Assembly: GCF_006539525.1 (NCBI RefSeq)
Contig: NZ_BJNE01000011.1
Location: 1 to 64,000, forward strand
Length of the DNA stretch: 64,000 nt
Direction: 5' to 3'
From: Glutamicibacter nicotianae
GTDB taxonomy: Bacteria > Actinomycetota > Actinomycetes > Actinomycetales > Micrococcaceae
Every line of letters begins with the position of its first letter. The first letter of the stretch is position 1. The position numbers and the translations under genes are program-made. The notes beneath the pieces were generated by a model. The model had not been told where the DNA came from. It did no database searches and was given only the letters and a program-made list of their open reading frames with translations. Below are positions 38,409 to 48,179 of the stretch, in pieces.

Positions 38409-38549
38409 CGATGTAGGTCTTCCCCCGGAGTCTTGTGAAATGGTCACTCGATAGTTTCTCGTGCCTAACTCTATCGCGCACGCCGTCCAATGGCCTGCCA
38501 ACCGGCTTCGAGGTCTTGAATCGGAGAATTATTGCCTAGACTTGGAACC

Positions 38550-39083
38550 ATGAGTAATTCCAGCCCCGCGGGTTCGAACGTCCAGTACAGCGAAAAGCTT
38601 TGGCCATCGGCCAGCACCTGGATTTGGCCAATCATCATTTCCATCACCGCAGGTATTGCGCTAGCTCCGATCAGCAGCATCCTGGGATGGATTGCCGGTG
38701 CCGTCGTCTTGCTTTCGCTGATCGTGGTGTTCCTGCTGCGCACGCCGACCATCGAGGTCACCGATGACTTGGTGACCGTTGGACGGGCCAGCATTGAACG
38801 CAAGTACATCGGGGAGGTTGTCGGCTACCGCGGCGATGAGGCGTTCAAGCAGCGTGGCCAGAAGCTGCACGGCCTGGCTTACATGCTGCTGCGCGGCTGG
38901 ATCGACGGAGTCGTTCGCATGGAGGTCACCGACGAGCGTGACACCACGCCGTATTGGCTGACGTCTACCCGGCGTCCCGAAGAGCTGGCGGCCGCCCTCT
39001 CGGGCGTGATGTACGAATTCACCGACGAAGGCAAGGCAGAAGCAGCCAAGCTGGAACAGTCCGAAGACGCTGCCGGCGAATAG
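38550..39083 (+). CDS. DUF3093 family membrane protein
   Basis: This 177-residue protein has two membrane segments (about 28-48 and 52-70, IIISITAGIALAP and GWIAGAVVLLSLIVVFLL) and a soluble C-terminal domain that contains DERDTTPYWLTSTRRPEEL. These features match DUF3093. ATG 38550 is preferred over the in-frame start at 38532, as a -10-like TAGACT lies just before it. It is divergent from dut, as in mycobacteria by my recollection. Confidence 0.85.
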   Translation: MSNSSPAGSNVQYSEKLWPSASTWIWPIIISITAGIALAPISSILGWIAGAVVLLSLIVVFLLRTPTIEVTDDLVTVGRASIERKYIGEVVGYRGDEAFKQRGQKLHGLAYMLLRGWIDGVVRMEVTDERDTTPYWLTSTRRPEELAAALSGVMYEFTDEGKAEAAKLEQSEDAAGE

Positions 39084-39102
39084 CGTTGACTGCCTTGGAG
39101 CC

Positions 39103-39154
39103 CGAAAAGCGCATGGCGCCCAACCTTCTGGTTGGGCGCCATGCGCTTTTCGGA
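39103..39154. terminator. Bidirectional terminator, DUF3093 / DUF4193
   Basis: A perfect 24-bp inverted repeat (39103-39126 with 39131-39154, loop TTCT) separates two converging genes. Confidence 0.9.
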
Positions 39155-39170
39155 ACTGCTGCGCGGGTTT

Positions 39171-39470
39171 TCATCCTTCGCACTCGCTGCAGAATTTTTG
39201 CCCGTTGTCCTCACGGACCAGCTGCGTGCGGTGGCGCACCATGAAGCATGACGCGCACGTGAATTCATCGGCCTGTTCCGGCAGGATTTCGACGCTCGCT
39301 TCCTCCTGCGGCGCCTCGCCGCCGGGCAGAACGTACTCTTCAGCCAAGGGGGTTTCCGCTTCGTCAACCATGTTGGCCATGGCTGCGGTCTTGCCTGCTT
39401 TGAGCTGAGCGATTTCCTTGGCTCGTTCCGCTTCTGACATTGCCACGGGTGCAGCAGATTCACTTGCCAT
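39171..39470 (-). CDS. DUF4193 family zinc-ribbon-like protein
   Basis: This 99-residue acidic protein ends in two CxxC pairs, CASC near residue 72 and CSEC near 95, that could bind zinc. It matches DUF4193, found across actinobacteria next to the dut region. The function is unknown; a link to RNA polymerase or ribosomes is possible for such small ribbons but unsupported here. Confidence 0.87.
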   Translation of the reverse strand: MASESAAPVAMSEAERAKEIAQLKAGKTAAMANMVDEAETPLAEEYVLPGGEAPQEEASVEILPEQADEFTCASCFMVRHRTQLVREDNGQKFCSECEG

Positions 39471-39729
39471 AATCGTTTTTGCTCTTTCCTGCAGGTCTTC
39501 GTCCTAGCCGGCTGCTCCACGAGGTGGAAACTTGTACCGGCATAGAAGTATAACGTTCTTCTGGGTAATCCATTCCCGTTCCTGCCACGCTATGCCATGG
39601 GCGCAAGGTTCGAGGAATTACTGCGTGAAGTTGAGGACTAATCTTGCGCCACACCCAGCGTGGTGGTAGGAATTCGCGCCTCAAGGTGGCAGAGTTTTAC
39701 ACAGGAAATAGAGCGTGTGGAGGGTAGGA

Positions 39730-40794
39730 ATGCGTCAGCTGAGACTGGTAGGAATTCATGAAAATGGTTCCAGCCTGCAGGTCAGCAGTGACGATGGGAT
39801 GAGCTTCGAGCTGCCTGTTGACGATGCACTGCGCAGTGCAATGGCTGAAATCGCCCGTTCGAGGGCTCCGAGGAACCGCGAGGAGTCCTCGGTCCATTCG
39901 CCGCGCGAAATCCAGGCACGAGTGCGCGCTGGCGCCTCCGCCTACGACCTGTCGCTTGAATGGGATGTCCCCGTCGAGGATATCGTCAAGTACGAAGGCC
40001 CGGTACTGGCTGAACGCGAGCACATCGCCGAGCTGGCACGCCGCGTCGAGGTTTCCGGACCGCAGACCGACGCAGAATACCGCGAGGTGTTCGGCGAAGA
40101 GCCGGCCGATCTCGGTTCCATGGTGGTCCACCGCCTGCACCAGCTGCACATCGATGCCGAGTCGGCGCGCTGGAATGCCTGGAAAGACCCAGAGGGCCAG
40201 TGGATCGTCACCGTGGAGTTCGATTCCCCGCTGCCGACCGAGAATGTCGAGTCACTGGATTCGGATTCGACTGCCGCTGCCGAGAACATTGCGCGGTGGG
40301 CTTTCACTCCCGCGCGCAAGACGTTGAAGAACCTGAACCGCTGGGCCCAGACCCTGAGCGAGCAGGTAGCTCCTGAATACTTTCGCCCGGTCTCTGCACT
40401 GAACCAGCCAGAGGTGGAACCGGCCACCGCAGCCAGCACTCCGGAACCCGATGAGACCGAAGAACTGGTCACCTTGCTCAACGCTCGCCGCGGGCAGCGC
40501 ACTAAGGACCAGGACCCGGAACGCGAGGCTCGCTACAACGAGATCATCGAACGCAGCATGAGCAAGTACGACACCGATGACGAGGACGCGCTGCCGCATC
40601 TTCCGCAAGGGATTTCCGCGCGCACCTCGCAGCTGGTGGTCGTCACCAATGAGGACGACGATTCGGGCCGTGCCGAGGACAAGCCAGCTGAACAGCCTGC
40701 CGAGGAGTCAGCTCCGCGCAAGGCCAAGCGTTCGTCCGTTCCCAGCTGGGATGACATCATGTTCGGCAAGCGCAAGAAGGACACCGACTCCTAG
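39730..40794 (+). CDS. sepH: Septation protein SepH
   Basis: This 354-residue protein has the SepH (DUF3071) layout: a conserved N-terminal region (about 1-170, MRQLRLVGIHENGSSL) with a helix-turn-helix-like motif (EIQARVRAGASAYDLSLEW near 58-76), an acidic low-complexity middle, and a short conserved C-terminal tail (RSSVPSWDDIMFGKRKK). SepH binds FtsZ and aids division in Streptomyces. The RBS GGAGG followed by ATG 39730 is clear. It stands alone before a terminator. Confidence 0.9.
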   Translation: MRQLRLVGIHENGSSLQVSSDDGMSFELPVDDALRSAMAEIARSRAPRNREESSVHSPREIQARVRAGASAYDLSLEWDVPVEDIVKYEGPVLAEREHIAELARRVEVSGPQTDAEYREVFGEEPADLGSMVVHRLHQLHIDAESARWNAWKDPEGQWIVTVEFDSPLPTENVESLDSDSTAAAENIARWAFTPARKTLKNLNRWAQTLSEQVAPEYFRPVSALNQPEVEPATAASTPEPDETEELVTLLNARRGQRTKDQDPEREARYNEIIERSMSKYDTDDEDALPHLPQGISARTSQLVVVTNEDDDSGRAEDKPAEQPAEESAPRKAKRSSVPSWDDIMFGKRKKDTDS

Positions 40795-40820
40795 TGCCCA
40801 GGTGACACTGGAAACCACAA

Positions 40821-40861
40821 GGGTGCGGGAACAGCATTGGACCAATGCTGTTCCCGCACCC
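40821..40861. terminator. Bidirectional terminator, sepH / phosphodiesterase
   Basis: GGGTGCGGGAACAGCATTGG and its reverse complement, with a 1-nt centre, form a nearly perfect 41-bp palindrome between converging genes. Confidence 0.85.
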
Positions 40862-40874
40862 TTTGCGTTGCCGG

Positions 40875-42059
40875 CTATTTGGTGCGGTGCACCAGCAGCG
40901 GGACGAACCGCTCCCCCGCGGTGAGCGACCCGTGCTGCCCCACCATGTCGAAGGCCATCGGTGCGACGCGTCGGCCGTCATAGAATGCGATGGCTTCGGC
41001 CGCCAAGATCATCAGATCGCCCAGCCGTGCCGCATGTTCTTCGGTGATGGCGCCGAAGTAGCCGCGTTCTATGGCTTCCTCGCGCGTCATCACCCAGGCT
41101 TTGGTGCCATAGGCCCGCTGCCAGGCCTCGCGGACCCGTAGCCGGCAGGCGTCATCGGCCTGCGGGTCGAAGGTCAGTTGGACGCCACGAGGTTCACCGC
41201 TGGTCAGCTCGACGCCCTCGACCAGCTCAGGCTGCTGGCTGTAGTCGATGCGCTGCGACGCTGGAATATCCACCATTCCATGGTCGCCGGTGATCAGCAC
41301 CGTGGTTTCTTCCGGCAGCTTGGACACCAGGGTCTTGATGACGTAGTCCAGTTCTTCGAGGGTGTCCCGCCACTGGCTGGAGTCGACGCCGTATTTGTGG
41401 CCTGCCTTGTCCAATTCATTGAAGTACGTGTAGACCAGCGCGTTGCGGTTCGAGTCGAAGATCGTGCGGGTGGCACGTGCGCGCGCCGCCGGCTGGTTGG
41501 CCGGCACGAATTTGGGCCCGCGCAAGGACGCACGGGTCAGGGCCGACTTGGCGAACATGGGGATCGACACGGTCGCCACGTGGATGCCGTGATCGGCGAT
41601 CTTCTGGAAAACGGTCGGGCGAGTCTGCCAGGTTTCGGGGTCCAAGTCCCCAGGCCACCCGCCCAACTGGTTGACCACACGACGCTTGGCCGGGTCGATG
41701 ACGTCATAGCCGACCATTCCATGCTCGCCGGGAGCCAGGCCCGTGGCCAGGCTGCTCAGGGATGTCGCGGTGGTCGAAGGGAAGCCAGTGCCCAGCTTCT
41801 GCCCCTTCTCGAACAGGCCGCGCAGGAAGGGCGCATGCCCGAGATGGCTTTTAAGCTGGTTCCAGCCCAGTCCATCAACCATGATCAGGGCTACTCGCTT
41901 GGTTGGGGCGAAGCCCAAGGCATTCTGATAGCCGTCAACCCCCATTGCCGCTGCCGCTGAGGGAAGAATCTCCGACAGCGTAGCCTGGCCGTATTTGGGT
42001 GCTTCCGGGATTTTCTGCGGCGGTTCAGGCAGGCTGCTGAGCTTTTGTTCCTCGATCAT
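40875..42059 (-). CDS. Alkaline-phosphatase-superfamily nucleotide pyrophosphatase/phosphodiesterase
   Basis: This 394-residue protein has the fold markers of the alkaline phosphatase superfamily: ALIMVDGLGWNQL near 57 (metal Asp), TGFPSTTATSLSSLATG near 91 (nucleophile Thr), HKYGVDSSQW near 220 (metal His) and ITGDHGMVDIP near 255 (Asp-His). It has no signal peptide. The substrate, probably a phosphodiester or nucleotide, is unknown. It begins 2 bp after the DUF5998 stop, so the two form an operon. Confidence 0.88.
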   Translation of the reverse strand: MIEEQKLSSLPEPPQKIPEAPKYGQATLSEILPSAAAAMGVDGYQNALGFAPTKRVALIMVDGLGWNQLKSHLGHAPFLRGLFEKGQKLGTGFPSTTATSLSSLATGLAPGEHGMVGYDVIDPAKRRVVNQLGGWPGDLDPETWQTRPTVFQKIADHGIHVATVSIPMFAKSALTRASLRGPKFVPANQPAARARATRTIFDSNRNALVYTYFNELDKAGHKYGVDSSQWRDTLEELDYVIKTLVSKLPEETTVLITGDHGMVDIPASQRIDYSQQPELVEGVELTSGEPRGVQLTFDPQADDACRLRVREAWQRAYGTKAWVMTREEAIERGYFGAITEEHAARLGDLMILAAEAIAFYDGRRVAPMAFDMVGQHGSLTAGERFVPLLVHRTK

Positions 42060-42061
42060 GC

Positions 42062-42649
42062 TCAGGCGATCGTGGCCAGGCGCAGGCGCACAGCGAACTC
42101 GCGGGCCTTGTTCACGGCCTGCTGGCCATCGGCTTCGGCACTGACGCGGATGACCAAGTCCTCAGGCTGCGAGGTGCCATTCAGCCCGTGGTCGGCATCG
42201 CACTGCGGATCTCCGCAGGAAGCAGGGGCCAGGTCGATCCGCTTGGTTCCGTCCCAGGACAGCCCGAAGGTCAGTTCCTTGACTGGGTCAGCGGACGAGT
42301 AATGCTGCGGCTGGTGATAGACGAAGCTCGTGGCAACCGAAGCGATGCGCGCCAACGAAATCATCTCGACTGATACCTGCGCCATGACATCTTTGCCATG
42401 GTCATCAAGCTGCTGGTCATCTACGTGCAAGATGAAAAGCACCTTTTCGCTCATCACCATGACGGTGATGTGGCGGTGGACCTCGGTATGGTCGAAGTGA
42501 GTTTCCAGATGCACATAGTGGTCAAGCACCGGTTGGCCCATCATGGCCTCAGCCAGGACATCCTGGACCATCTGCGGATAAAAACCCGCACGGACCAAGT
42601 CATGCTGAAGCTCAGCGCCAGGAGTGGTCGAATACGTTGGAGAACTCAT
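42062..42649 (-). CDS. DUF5998 family protein
   Basis: This 195-residue soluble protein matches DUF5998, an actinobacterial family with no known function. It contains HYVHLETHFDHTEVHRHITVMV near 44-65, rich in histidines, and ASCGDPQCDADHGLNG near 142, with a CxxxxC pair that could bind a metal. A TAGAAT box at 42656-42661 on this strand lies 6 nt before the ATG, which suggests a leaderless transcript. The gene is upstream of the phosphodiesterase with a 2-bp gap. Confidence 0.83.
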   Translation of the reverse strand: MSSPTYSTTPGAELQHDLVRAGFYPQMVQDVLAEAMMGQPVLDHYVHLETHFDHTEVHRHITVMVMSEKVLFILHVDDQQLDDHGKDVMAQVSVEMISLARIASVATSFVYHQPQHYSSADPVKELTFGLSWDGTKRIDLAPASCGDPQCDADHGLNGTSQPEDLVIRVSAEADGQQAVNKAREFAVRLRLATIA

Positions 42650-42655
42650 GCCCCA

Positions 42656-42661
42656 ATTCTA
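42656..42661 (-). promoter_or_regulatory. -10 box of the DUF5998 operon (leaderless)
   Basis: TAGAAT on the minus strand ends 6 nt before the ATG at 42649. Confidence 0.5.
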
Positions 42662-42700
42662 CTCAGTCGCCACCGGCAATTCACGTTTCGGCGTTTGCAC

Positions 42701-45361
42701 TCAGCTGCGCAGCGCACGGCGGACGCTATCCGTGCGCTGCTCTGCGTTGCTGATCTGGATGCTCACTGCCAGCACACTCAGCGAATCTGTGGCAACAGTG
42801 ATCGGCGCGAATTTGGCAACTGTCACTTCAGGATGGTTGTCCTTGAAGAGCGAGACACGGGTGATGAAGTCTTTCAAGGCCTCCAGATCCACTGCCGGCA
42901 ATCCCTGGTAGCCGAATAGACGCACGCTGCTGCGCGGACGGCGGATGAGCTGTTCCAGGTCATGGGTGGAGAACGGCGCCACGCCGTGGGCCCAGTCATC
43001 GAGCAGGTTGACCGGATCGCCGCTGAGCCCGAAGGAAATAACCGGACCCAGCAACGGGTCCTCCATGGCCTTGACAACGCAAGCCTGCCCGGCTGGCGCC
43101 ATGCTCTGCACATCCAGGGAGTCCACGCCGTATGCGGCCATCAGCGACTTCATGTGGGCGAAGTTCGCTTCCAGGCTCTGCTTGTCCGGGATGCTCAAGC
43201 GCACGCCGCCCAGGTCCAGGCGTTGCCGCAGATCGGGGTCGTTGGCTTTCAACGCGACCGGCCAGCCGAGCTCGTCGGCCGCTGCGACAGCTTCCTCTGC
43301 GCTGTGCACCACCCGGTGGGACAGGAACTTGATCCCGTAGAAGTCCAGCAGCTTCTGCACCTGCTCGTCGTTCAATTCCAGCAGGTTGGTCCCCGAAATG
43401 GTCTTCACCAACTCGTCAAGGTACTCTGCCGCGCCTTCGACATCGATTCCTTCCGGGTCTCTCATCGGCTCGTAGGGAACGTCCACCCACTGCTGGTATC
43501 CATAGGCCTTGGCCAAGGCGCCGATGACCGTGGTGGGCGACGTATACACCGGAATTCCCTGCTTGAGGCCTCCGGTAATCTTCGTATCCGCCAGCCCCGG
43601 AACCAGGGCCACCACCGGTTTCGGCTGGCCTATGAACTCCTTGGCGACCTTGAGCACCGCACGGGTATCCAGCTCCGAGTAGGGCAGGTGCGCCAACAGG
43701 ATTGCGTGGACTTCCGGGTCATCCACCAGTTCCTGGATCCGGGCGCGCAGCACGGGTATGGCCTTTGACTGGCCGATGCTGTAGTCCAGCTCTTCGCCTT
43801 CCACCACGGTGTTCAGGTTCCGGTCTTCAGCGACATCGCACACCACCTCGGCGATGGTCAAGGAATTGGACAGGATCGCGACGTTCGGGCCCTTGGGCGG
43901 AGGGAAGACTGAAAGCAGGGAGGTGACATCCAGGAGCTCTTCGGCGGAGCGGACGCGGATCACGCCGGACTGGCGAAGAATTGCGTTCATTGCCCCCGGT
44001 GCTGCCTGCCCTACGCGCACAGAATGGCCGGGTGGAAGGCGACGGCCCATCACGTCGGACTTGGCCACGATTACCGGCTTGCTGCGGGCCAGGCGCCGAG
44101 CGATGCGCGCGAATTTGCGCGGGTTGCCGAAGGATTCCAGGTACAGCGCCACCACATGGGTCCGCGGGTCGTCCTCGAAGAACTGCATGGCGTCGTTGCC
44201 GGAAACATCAGCGCGCAGGCCGGCGGAAATGGCGCTGCTGGGGCCTACCCCCTGCTGCAGGGCGACGCCCTGGATGATCGTGCCCATGGCCGCCGATTGG
44301 GTGAAGAATCCTACGTTTCCTGCGGCCGGGACATGCTGGCTCCCAGTGGCATACAGCTTCACCTGCGGGTCGGTATTCATCAACCCGGCCGATCCCGGCC
44401 CGACTACGCGCATGCCGTTGGCACGAGCCAGCGCCACAAGTTCGCGCTGTGCGCCCAGCCCTTCAAGGGTTTCGTATCCTGTGGTCATGATGACCAGGGA
44501 CTTCACCCCGTGGGCGGCGCAGTCGGCAATGGCGTCCTTGACCCCCTCACGCGGAATGCACAGTACGGCGACATCCACCGGTCCTGGAATTTCGGTGACC
44601 TTTCCGTAGGCCACCATGCCGCCGACTTCCAAGGCCGCATCGTTCACCGCATAGACCGCACCGGTGTACCCGGATTCGATAATTTGCTCCAGCACGTCGT
44701 GCCCGAGCTTGCCCCAGGTGCGGCTGGCACCGATCACTGCCACCGACTTGGGCGCCAGCAGCGCTGCCACGCTGCTCGCTTCGGCGCGGTGCTCTCTCGC
44801 CTCGGTCACTTCGCGGGACTTCTCGGTGGGGCTGATGGAAAATTCGAGCATCACCACGCCATCTTCGAAATGGCGGGCGACGGCGTAGCCCGCATCGGAG
44901 AAGACAGTGAGCATCTTGCGGTTCTCCGGAAGCACCTCGGCTGAGAATTTCTCAATGTCGTTTTCACGGGCCGCCGCGGCCAGGTGCTCCAACAGGATCG
45001 AGCCGATCCCAGTTCCCTGGTACTCGTCCGAGACGTTGAAAGCTACTTCGGCTTCCCGCGGATCATCCAAGCGATCGTAGCGGCCGACACCGATGATCCT
45101 TGCGCCACGAACCACTGTAAAGGCGACGCGATTCACATGGTCCACATTCGTGAATCGCTCCAGCTCTTTGGGGGTCAGCGACGACTTGTACGTAAAATAG
45201 CGTAGGTAGACTGACGTCTCGGACTGCTGCTTGTGCATGTCCTGGAGCGCTTGGGAATCCTGCGGGGTGATTGGCCGCAGGTGCGCTGTTGTCCCGTCGC
45301 GAAGCACAACATCTGCTTCCCAATGCGCCGGATATGCCGCCGAAAGTTTACGATCCACCAT
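42701..45361 (-). CDS. GNAT acetyltransferase fused to NDP-forming acyl-CoA ligase-like domains (Pat type)
   Basis: This 886-residue protein has a GNAT domain at the N-terminus (about 10-170, with DEYQGTGIGSILLEHL), then a CoA-binding domain (about 200-300, SVAVIGASRTWGKLG), a succinyl-CoA-ligase-like region (about 325-610) and an ATP-grasp domain (about 660-885, WPVALKAND). Such proteins acetylate lysines, often to switch off acetyl-CoA synthetase; in PatZ the order is reversed with GNAT at the C-terminus. The ligase SHTG histidine motif reads GHSV here, so ligase activity is doubtful. It is divergent from parC. Confidence 0.88.
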   Translation of the reverse strand: MVDRKLSAAYPAHWEADVVLRDGTTAHLRPITPQDSQALQDMHKQQSETSVYLRYFTYKSSLTPKELERFTNVDHVNRVAFTVVRGARIIGVGRYDRLDDPREAEVAFNVSDEYQGTGIGSILLEHLAAAARENDIEKFSAEVLPENRKMLTVFSDAGYAVARHFEDGVVMLEFSISPTEKSREVTEAREHRAEASSVAALLAPKSVAVIGASRTWGKLGHDVLEQIIESGYTGAVYAVNDAALEVGGMVAYGKVTEIPGPVDVAVLCIPREGVKDAIADCAAHGVKSLVIMTTGYETLEGLGAQRELVALARANGMRVVGPGSAGLMNTDPQVKLYATGSQHVPAAGNVGFFTQSAAMGTIIQGVALQQGVGPSSAISAGLRADVSGNDAMQFFEDDPRTHVVALYLESFGNPRKFARIARRLARSKPVIVAKSDVMGRRLPPGHSVRVGQAAPGAMNAILRQSGVIRVRSAEELLDVTSLLSVFPPPKGPNVAILSNSLTIAEVVCDVAEDRNLNTVVEGEELDYSIGQSKAIPVLRARIQELVDDPEVHAILLAHLPYSELDTRAVLKVAKEFIGQPKPVVALVPGLADTKITGGLKQGIPVYTSPTTVIGALAKAYGYQQWVDVPYEPMRDPEGIDVEGAAEYLDELVKTISGTNLLELNDEQVQKLLDFYGIKFLSHRVVHSAEEAVAAADELGWPVALKANDPDLRQRLDLGGVRLSIPDKQSLEANFAHMKSLMAAYGVDSLDVQSMAPAGQACVVKAMEDPLLGPVISFGLSGDPVNLLDDWAHGVAPFSTHDLEQLIRRPRSSVRLFGYQGLPAVDLEALKDFITRVSLFKDNHPEVTVAKFAPITVATDSLSVLAVSIQISNAEQRTDSVRRALRS

Positions 45362-45459
45362 AGGCTTAGGATAGTCGGCAGTTCGGCGTTGCGCCCAGAT
45401 GCAACACGAAGATTCGGCACTTCCGGCCCTAAGACAGTAGATGAAGGACGAACAGAGTA

Positions 45460-48093
45460 ATGGCTCCTAAGAAGTCTGAAGAGATTCCAGCGGATTTCGT
45501 TGAAAATATCGTCGATATAGACGTCACCAATGAAATGGAATCATCCTTCTTGGAGTACGCCTACTCTGTCATCTACTCCCGTGCGCTTCCCGACGCCCGA
45601 GACGGCCTGAAGCCGGTTCAGCGGCGCATCCTGTTCCAAATGGCCCAGATGGGCTTGCGCCCCGAGAAGGGCCACGTCAAGTCGGCCCGCGTGGTCGGCG
45701 AGGTCATGGGCAAGCTGCATCCGCATGGCGACACCGCAATCTACGACGCCATGGTCCGTTTGGCCCAGGATTTCTCGCTGCGGCTTCCGCTGATCGACGG
45801 CCATGGCAACTTCGGTTCGCTCGATGACGGACCAGCAGCCCCGCGCTACACGGAGGCCCGCCTGGCAGCTTCTGCAGTCGCGATGACCGCAAATCTGGAT
45901 GAAGACGTCGTCAACTTCGTGCCGAACTACGACAACCAGTTCATGCAGCCAGAAGTGCTGCCCTCTGCGTTCCCGAACCTACTGGTCAATGGCACCACCG
46001 GCATTGCCGTGGGCATGGCCACCAATATGGCTCCGCACAATCTGGGCGAAGTTGTCGCCGCTGCGCAGCACCTGCTCAAGGAACCTGAAGCCACCGTCGA
46101 AGAGCTCATGAAGTTCATTCCGGGCCCGGATCTGCCGTCAGGTGGCAGCATCATCGGCTTGGACGGCATCAAGGATGCCTACCGCACCGGTCGCGGATTG
46201 TTCCGCACCCGGGCCACGGTGATCATGGAGAAGATTTCAGCACGCAAGTCGGGCCTCGTGGTCACCGAACTGCCATATGGCGTGGGTCCTGAAAAGGTCA
46301 TCGAGAAAATCAAGGATGGTGTCAACAGCAAGAAGATCTCCGGCATTTCCGATGTCGTGGACCTGACCGACCGGCATCACGGCCTGAAGCTGGTCATCGA
46401 GCTGAAGAACGGTTTCAACCCGAACGCCGTGCTTGCCAGCCTGTACAAGTACACCCCGATGGAAGATTCCTTCGGCATCAACAACGTTGCCCTGGTCGAT
46501 GGCCAGCCGCGCACCATGGGGCTGCGTGAGCTGCTGACCGTGTATGTGGACCATCGGATAGATGTAGTACGCCGCCGCACCGTGCACCGCCTGGCCAAGC
46601 GCGAGAACCGCCTGCACCTGGTTGAGGGCCTGCTCATTGCCATCGTTGATATTGACGATGTCATTGCCATCATCCGTTCTTCCGAGCAGACCGCTGAAGC
46701 ACGCGAACGCCTGATGACGGTCTTCGACCTGAGCGAACCGCAGGCCAGCCACATCCTGGAACTGAGGCTGCGCCAGCTGACCAAGTTCTCCAAGCTGGAG
46801 CTTGAAACCGAGGCCGAGCAGCTGCGCAACGAAATCGAGGAATTGCGCGCCATCCTGGAGTCCGACGAGCTGCTGCGCACCGTGGTTTCCAACGAACTCG
46901 GTGAAATGGCCGAGACCTTCGGCACACCGCGCCGGACCAAGCTGCTGAAGTCTGCCCAGCTGGCACCGCTGAAGGGCACCGCGCTGCCCGAAGAAGTCGG
47001 AACCGGCAAGAAGGCCAAGCTGGCGATGGAAGTATCCGATACCCCATGCTGGGTTCTGCTCTCTGCCACCGGGCAGATCGCCCGGACCCCCGATCGGCAG
47101 GCCGTGGATTACGCCGCGGCGCGCATCAAGCATGATGTGCTCACCTCGCAGGTCGCCTCCAGCGCCCGCGGAGAAATCGGCGCCCTGACATCTGCCGGCC
47201 GCATTATCCGCATCTCGCTGATCGATGTTCCGGTGCTCCCCGAGTCCCACGGCTTCCCGCAGCTGGCCCATGGCGTGCCGATCTCCGAATTCCTTAAGCT
47301 GGGCAAGGGCGAAAGCGCGGTGGCGCTGGTTCCGCTGAACCGGGTCCTTGCCATTGGCACGCAGAACGGCGTGGTCAAGCGCGTGAGCCCTGACTACCCG
47401 CTGAACCGTGACGAGTTCGAGGCGATTACGCTCAAGGACAAGGACGTGGTGATTGCCGCGGCACCGGCCGAAGACGCCGACGAGCTGGTGTTCATGACCA
47501 AGAACGCGCAGTTGCTGCGTTTCAGCGCTTCGGCCGTGCGCGCCCAGGGCCGCACCGGCCAAGGCATGGCGGGCATCAAGCTCGCTGCCGACGACCAGGT
47601 GATTTTCTTCGGAGTGGTCCCTGCCGGTGCCAGCGACGCCGTGGTAGCCACCATCGCTGCCGGTTCGCAAACCCTTCCTGGGACGTCGGGCCAGTCGGTG
47701 AAGCTCACCGATTTCTCCGAGTTCCCGGCCAAGGGCCGCGCCACCGCGGGCGTGCGGGCGCACCGTTTCGTCAAGGGCGAGGACCACCTGCAGCTGGCTT
47801 ATGCCGGCCAGGGCCCGGCACGCGCCAGTTCCACGGCGGGTGTGGTGCGTGCATTGCCTACCGAATACGGCAAACGCGATGGTTCGGGAGCCCCGTTGGC
47901 CCAATCAGTGAACATCATTGGCGGAGCCATCAGCGGAGGAGACGAAGCTCCGGCGGCACCCGCTGCCCAGGAACCCATCCCAGCCGCAGCACAGGAAGCG
48001 TTGATTCCCGAACCGGCCAAGGCCAAGCCAGCTCCCGCCATCACGCCGGGAGAAGATGCGCTGCCTTTTGATGACGGCGGCGTAATCCTCTGA
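45460..48093 (+). CDS. parC: DNA topoisomerase IV subunit A
   Basis: This 877-residue protein is the breakage-reunion subunit. [26 protein letters not shown] near residues 33-58, [12 protein letters not shown] near 84-95 (the quinolone region, with Thr at the position of E. coli GyrA Ser83), and APRYTEARL with the active-site Tyr near 131 are diagnostic. A beta-pinwheel C-terminal domain follows from about 510, and the last 60 residues are Ala/Pro/Glu rich. The partner parE gene lies 8 kb away, beyond the cytochrome bd island. ParC rather than GyrA is chosen because of this pairing and because no gyrB or dnaA region is nearby. Confidence 0.88.
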   Translation: MAPKKSEEIPADFVENIVDIDVTNEMESSFLEYAYSVIYSRALPDARDGLKPVQRRILFQMAQMGLRPEKGHVKSARVVGEVMGKLHPHGDTAIYDAMVRLAQDFSLRLPLIDGHGNFGSLDDGPAAPRYTEARLAASAVAMTANLDEDVVNFVPNYDNQFMQPEVLPSAFPNLLVNGTTGIAVGMATNMAPHNLGEVVAAAQHLLKEPEATVEELMKFIPGPDLPSGGSIIGLDGIKDAYRTGRGLFRTRATVIMEKISARKSGLVVTELPYGVGPEKVIEKIKDGVNSKKISGISDVVDLTDRHHGLKLVIELKNGFNPNAVLASLYKYTPMEDSFGINNVALVDGQPRTMGLRELLTVYVDHRIDVVRRRTVHRLAKRENRLHLVEGLLIAIVDIDDVIAIIRSSEQTAEARERLMTVFDLSEPQASHILELRLRQLTKFSKLELETEAEQLRNEIEELRAILESDELLRTVVSNELGEMAETFGTPRRTKLLKSAQLAPLKGTALPEEVGTGKKAKLAMEVSDTPCWVLLSATGQIARTPDRQAVDYAAARIKHDVLTSQVASSARGEIGALTSAGRIIRISLIDVPVLPESHGFPQLAHGVPISEFLKLGKGESAVALVPLNRVLAIGTQNGVVKRVSPDYPLNRDEFEAITLKDKDVVIAAAPAEDADELVFMTKNAQLLRFSASAVRAQGRTGQGMAGIKLAADDQVIFFGVVPAGASDAVVATIAAGSQTLPGTSGQSVKLTDFSEFPAKGRATAGVRAHRFVKGEDHLQLAYAGQGPARASSTAGVVRALPTEYGKRDGSGAPLAQSVNIIGGAISGGDEAPAAPAAQEPIPAAAQEALIPEPAKAKPAPAITPGEDALPFDDGGVIL

Positions 48094-48130
48094 ACCGAAA
48101 TGCGCTAAGCCGTCAGCGCCAGAATTGAAC

Positions 48131-48175
48131 GCGGCGCCGTATCCCCCTTGCATTCCACTGCGGGCACGGCGCCGC
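48131..48175. terminator. Inverted repeat between parC and cydDC
   Basis: GCGGCGCCGT and ACGGCGCCGC pair over 10 bp around a 25-nt loop between two converging genes. Confidence 0.5.
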
Positions 48176-48179
48176 CGGT

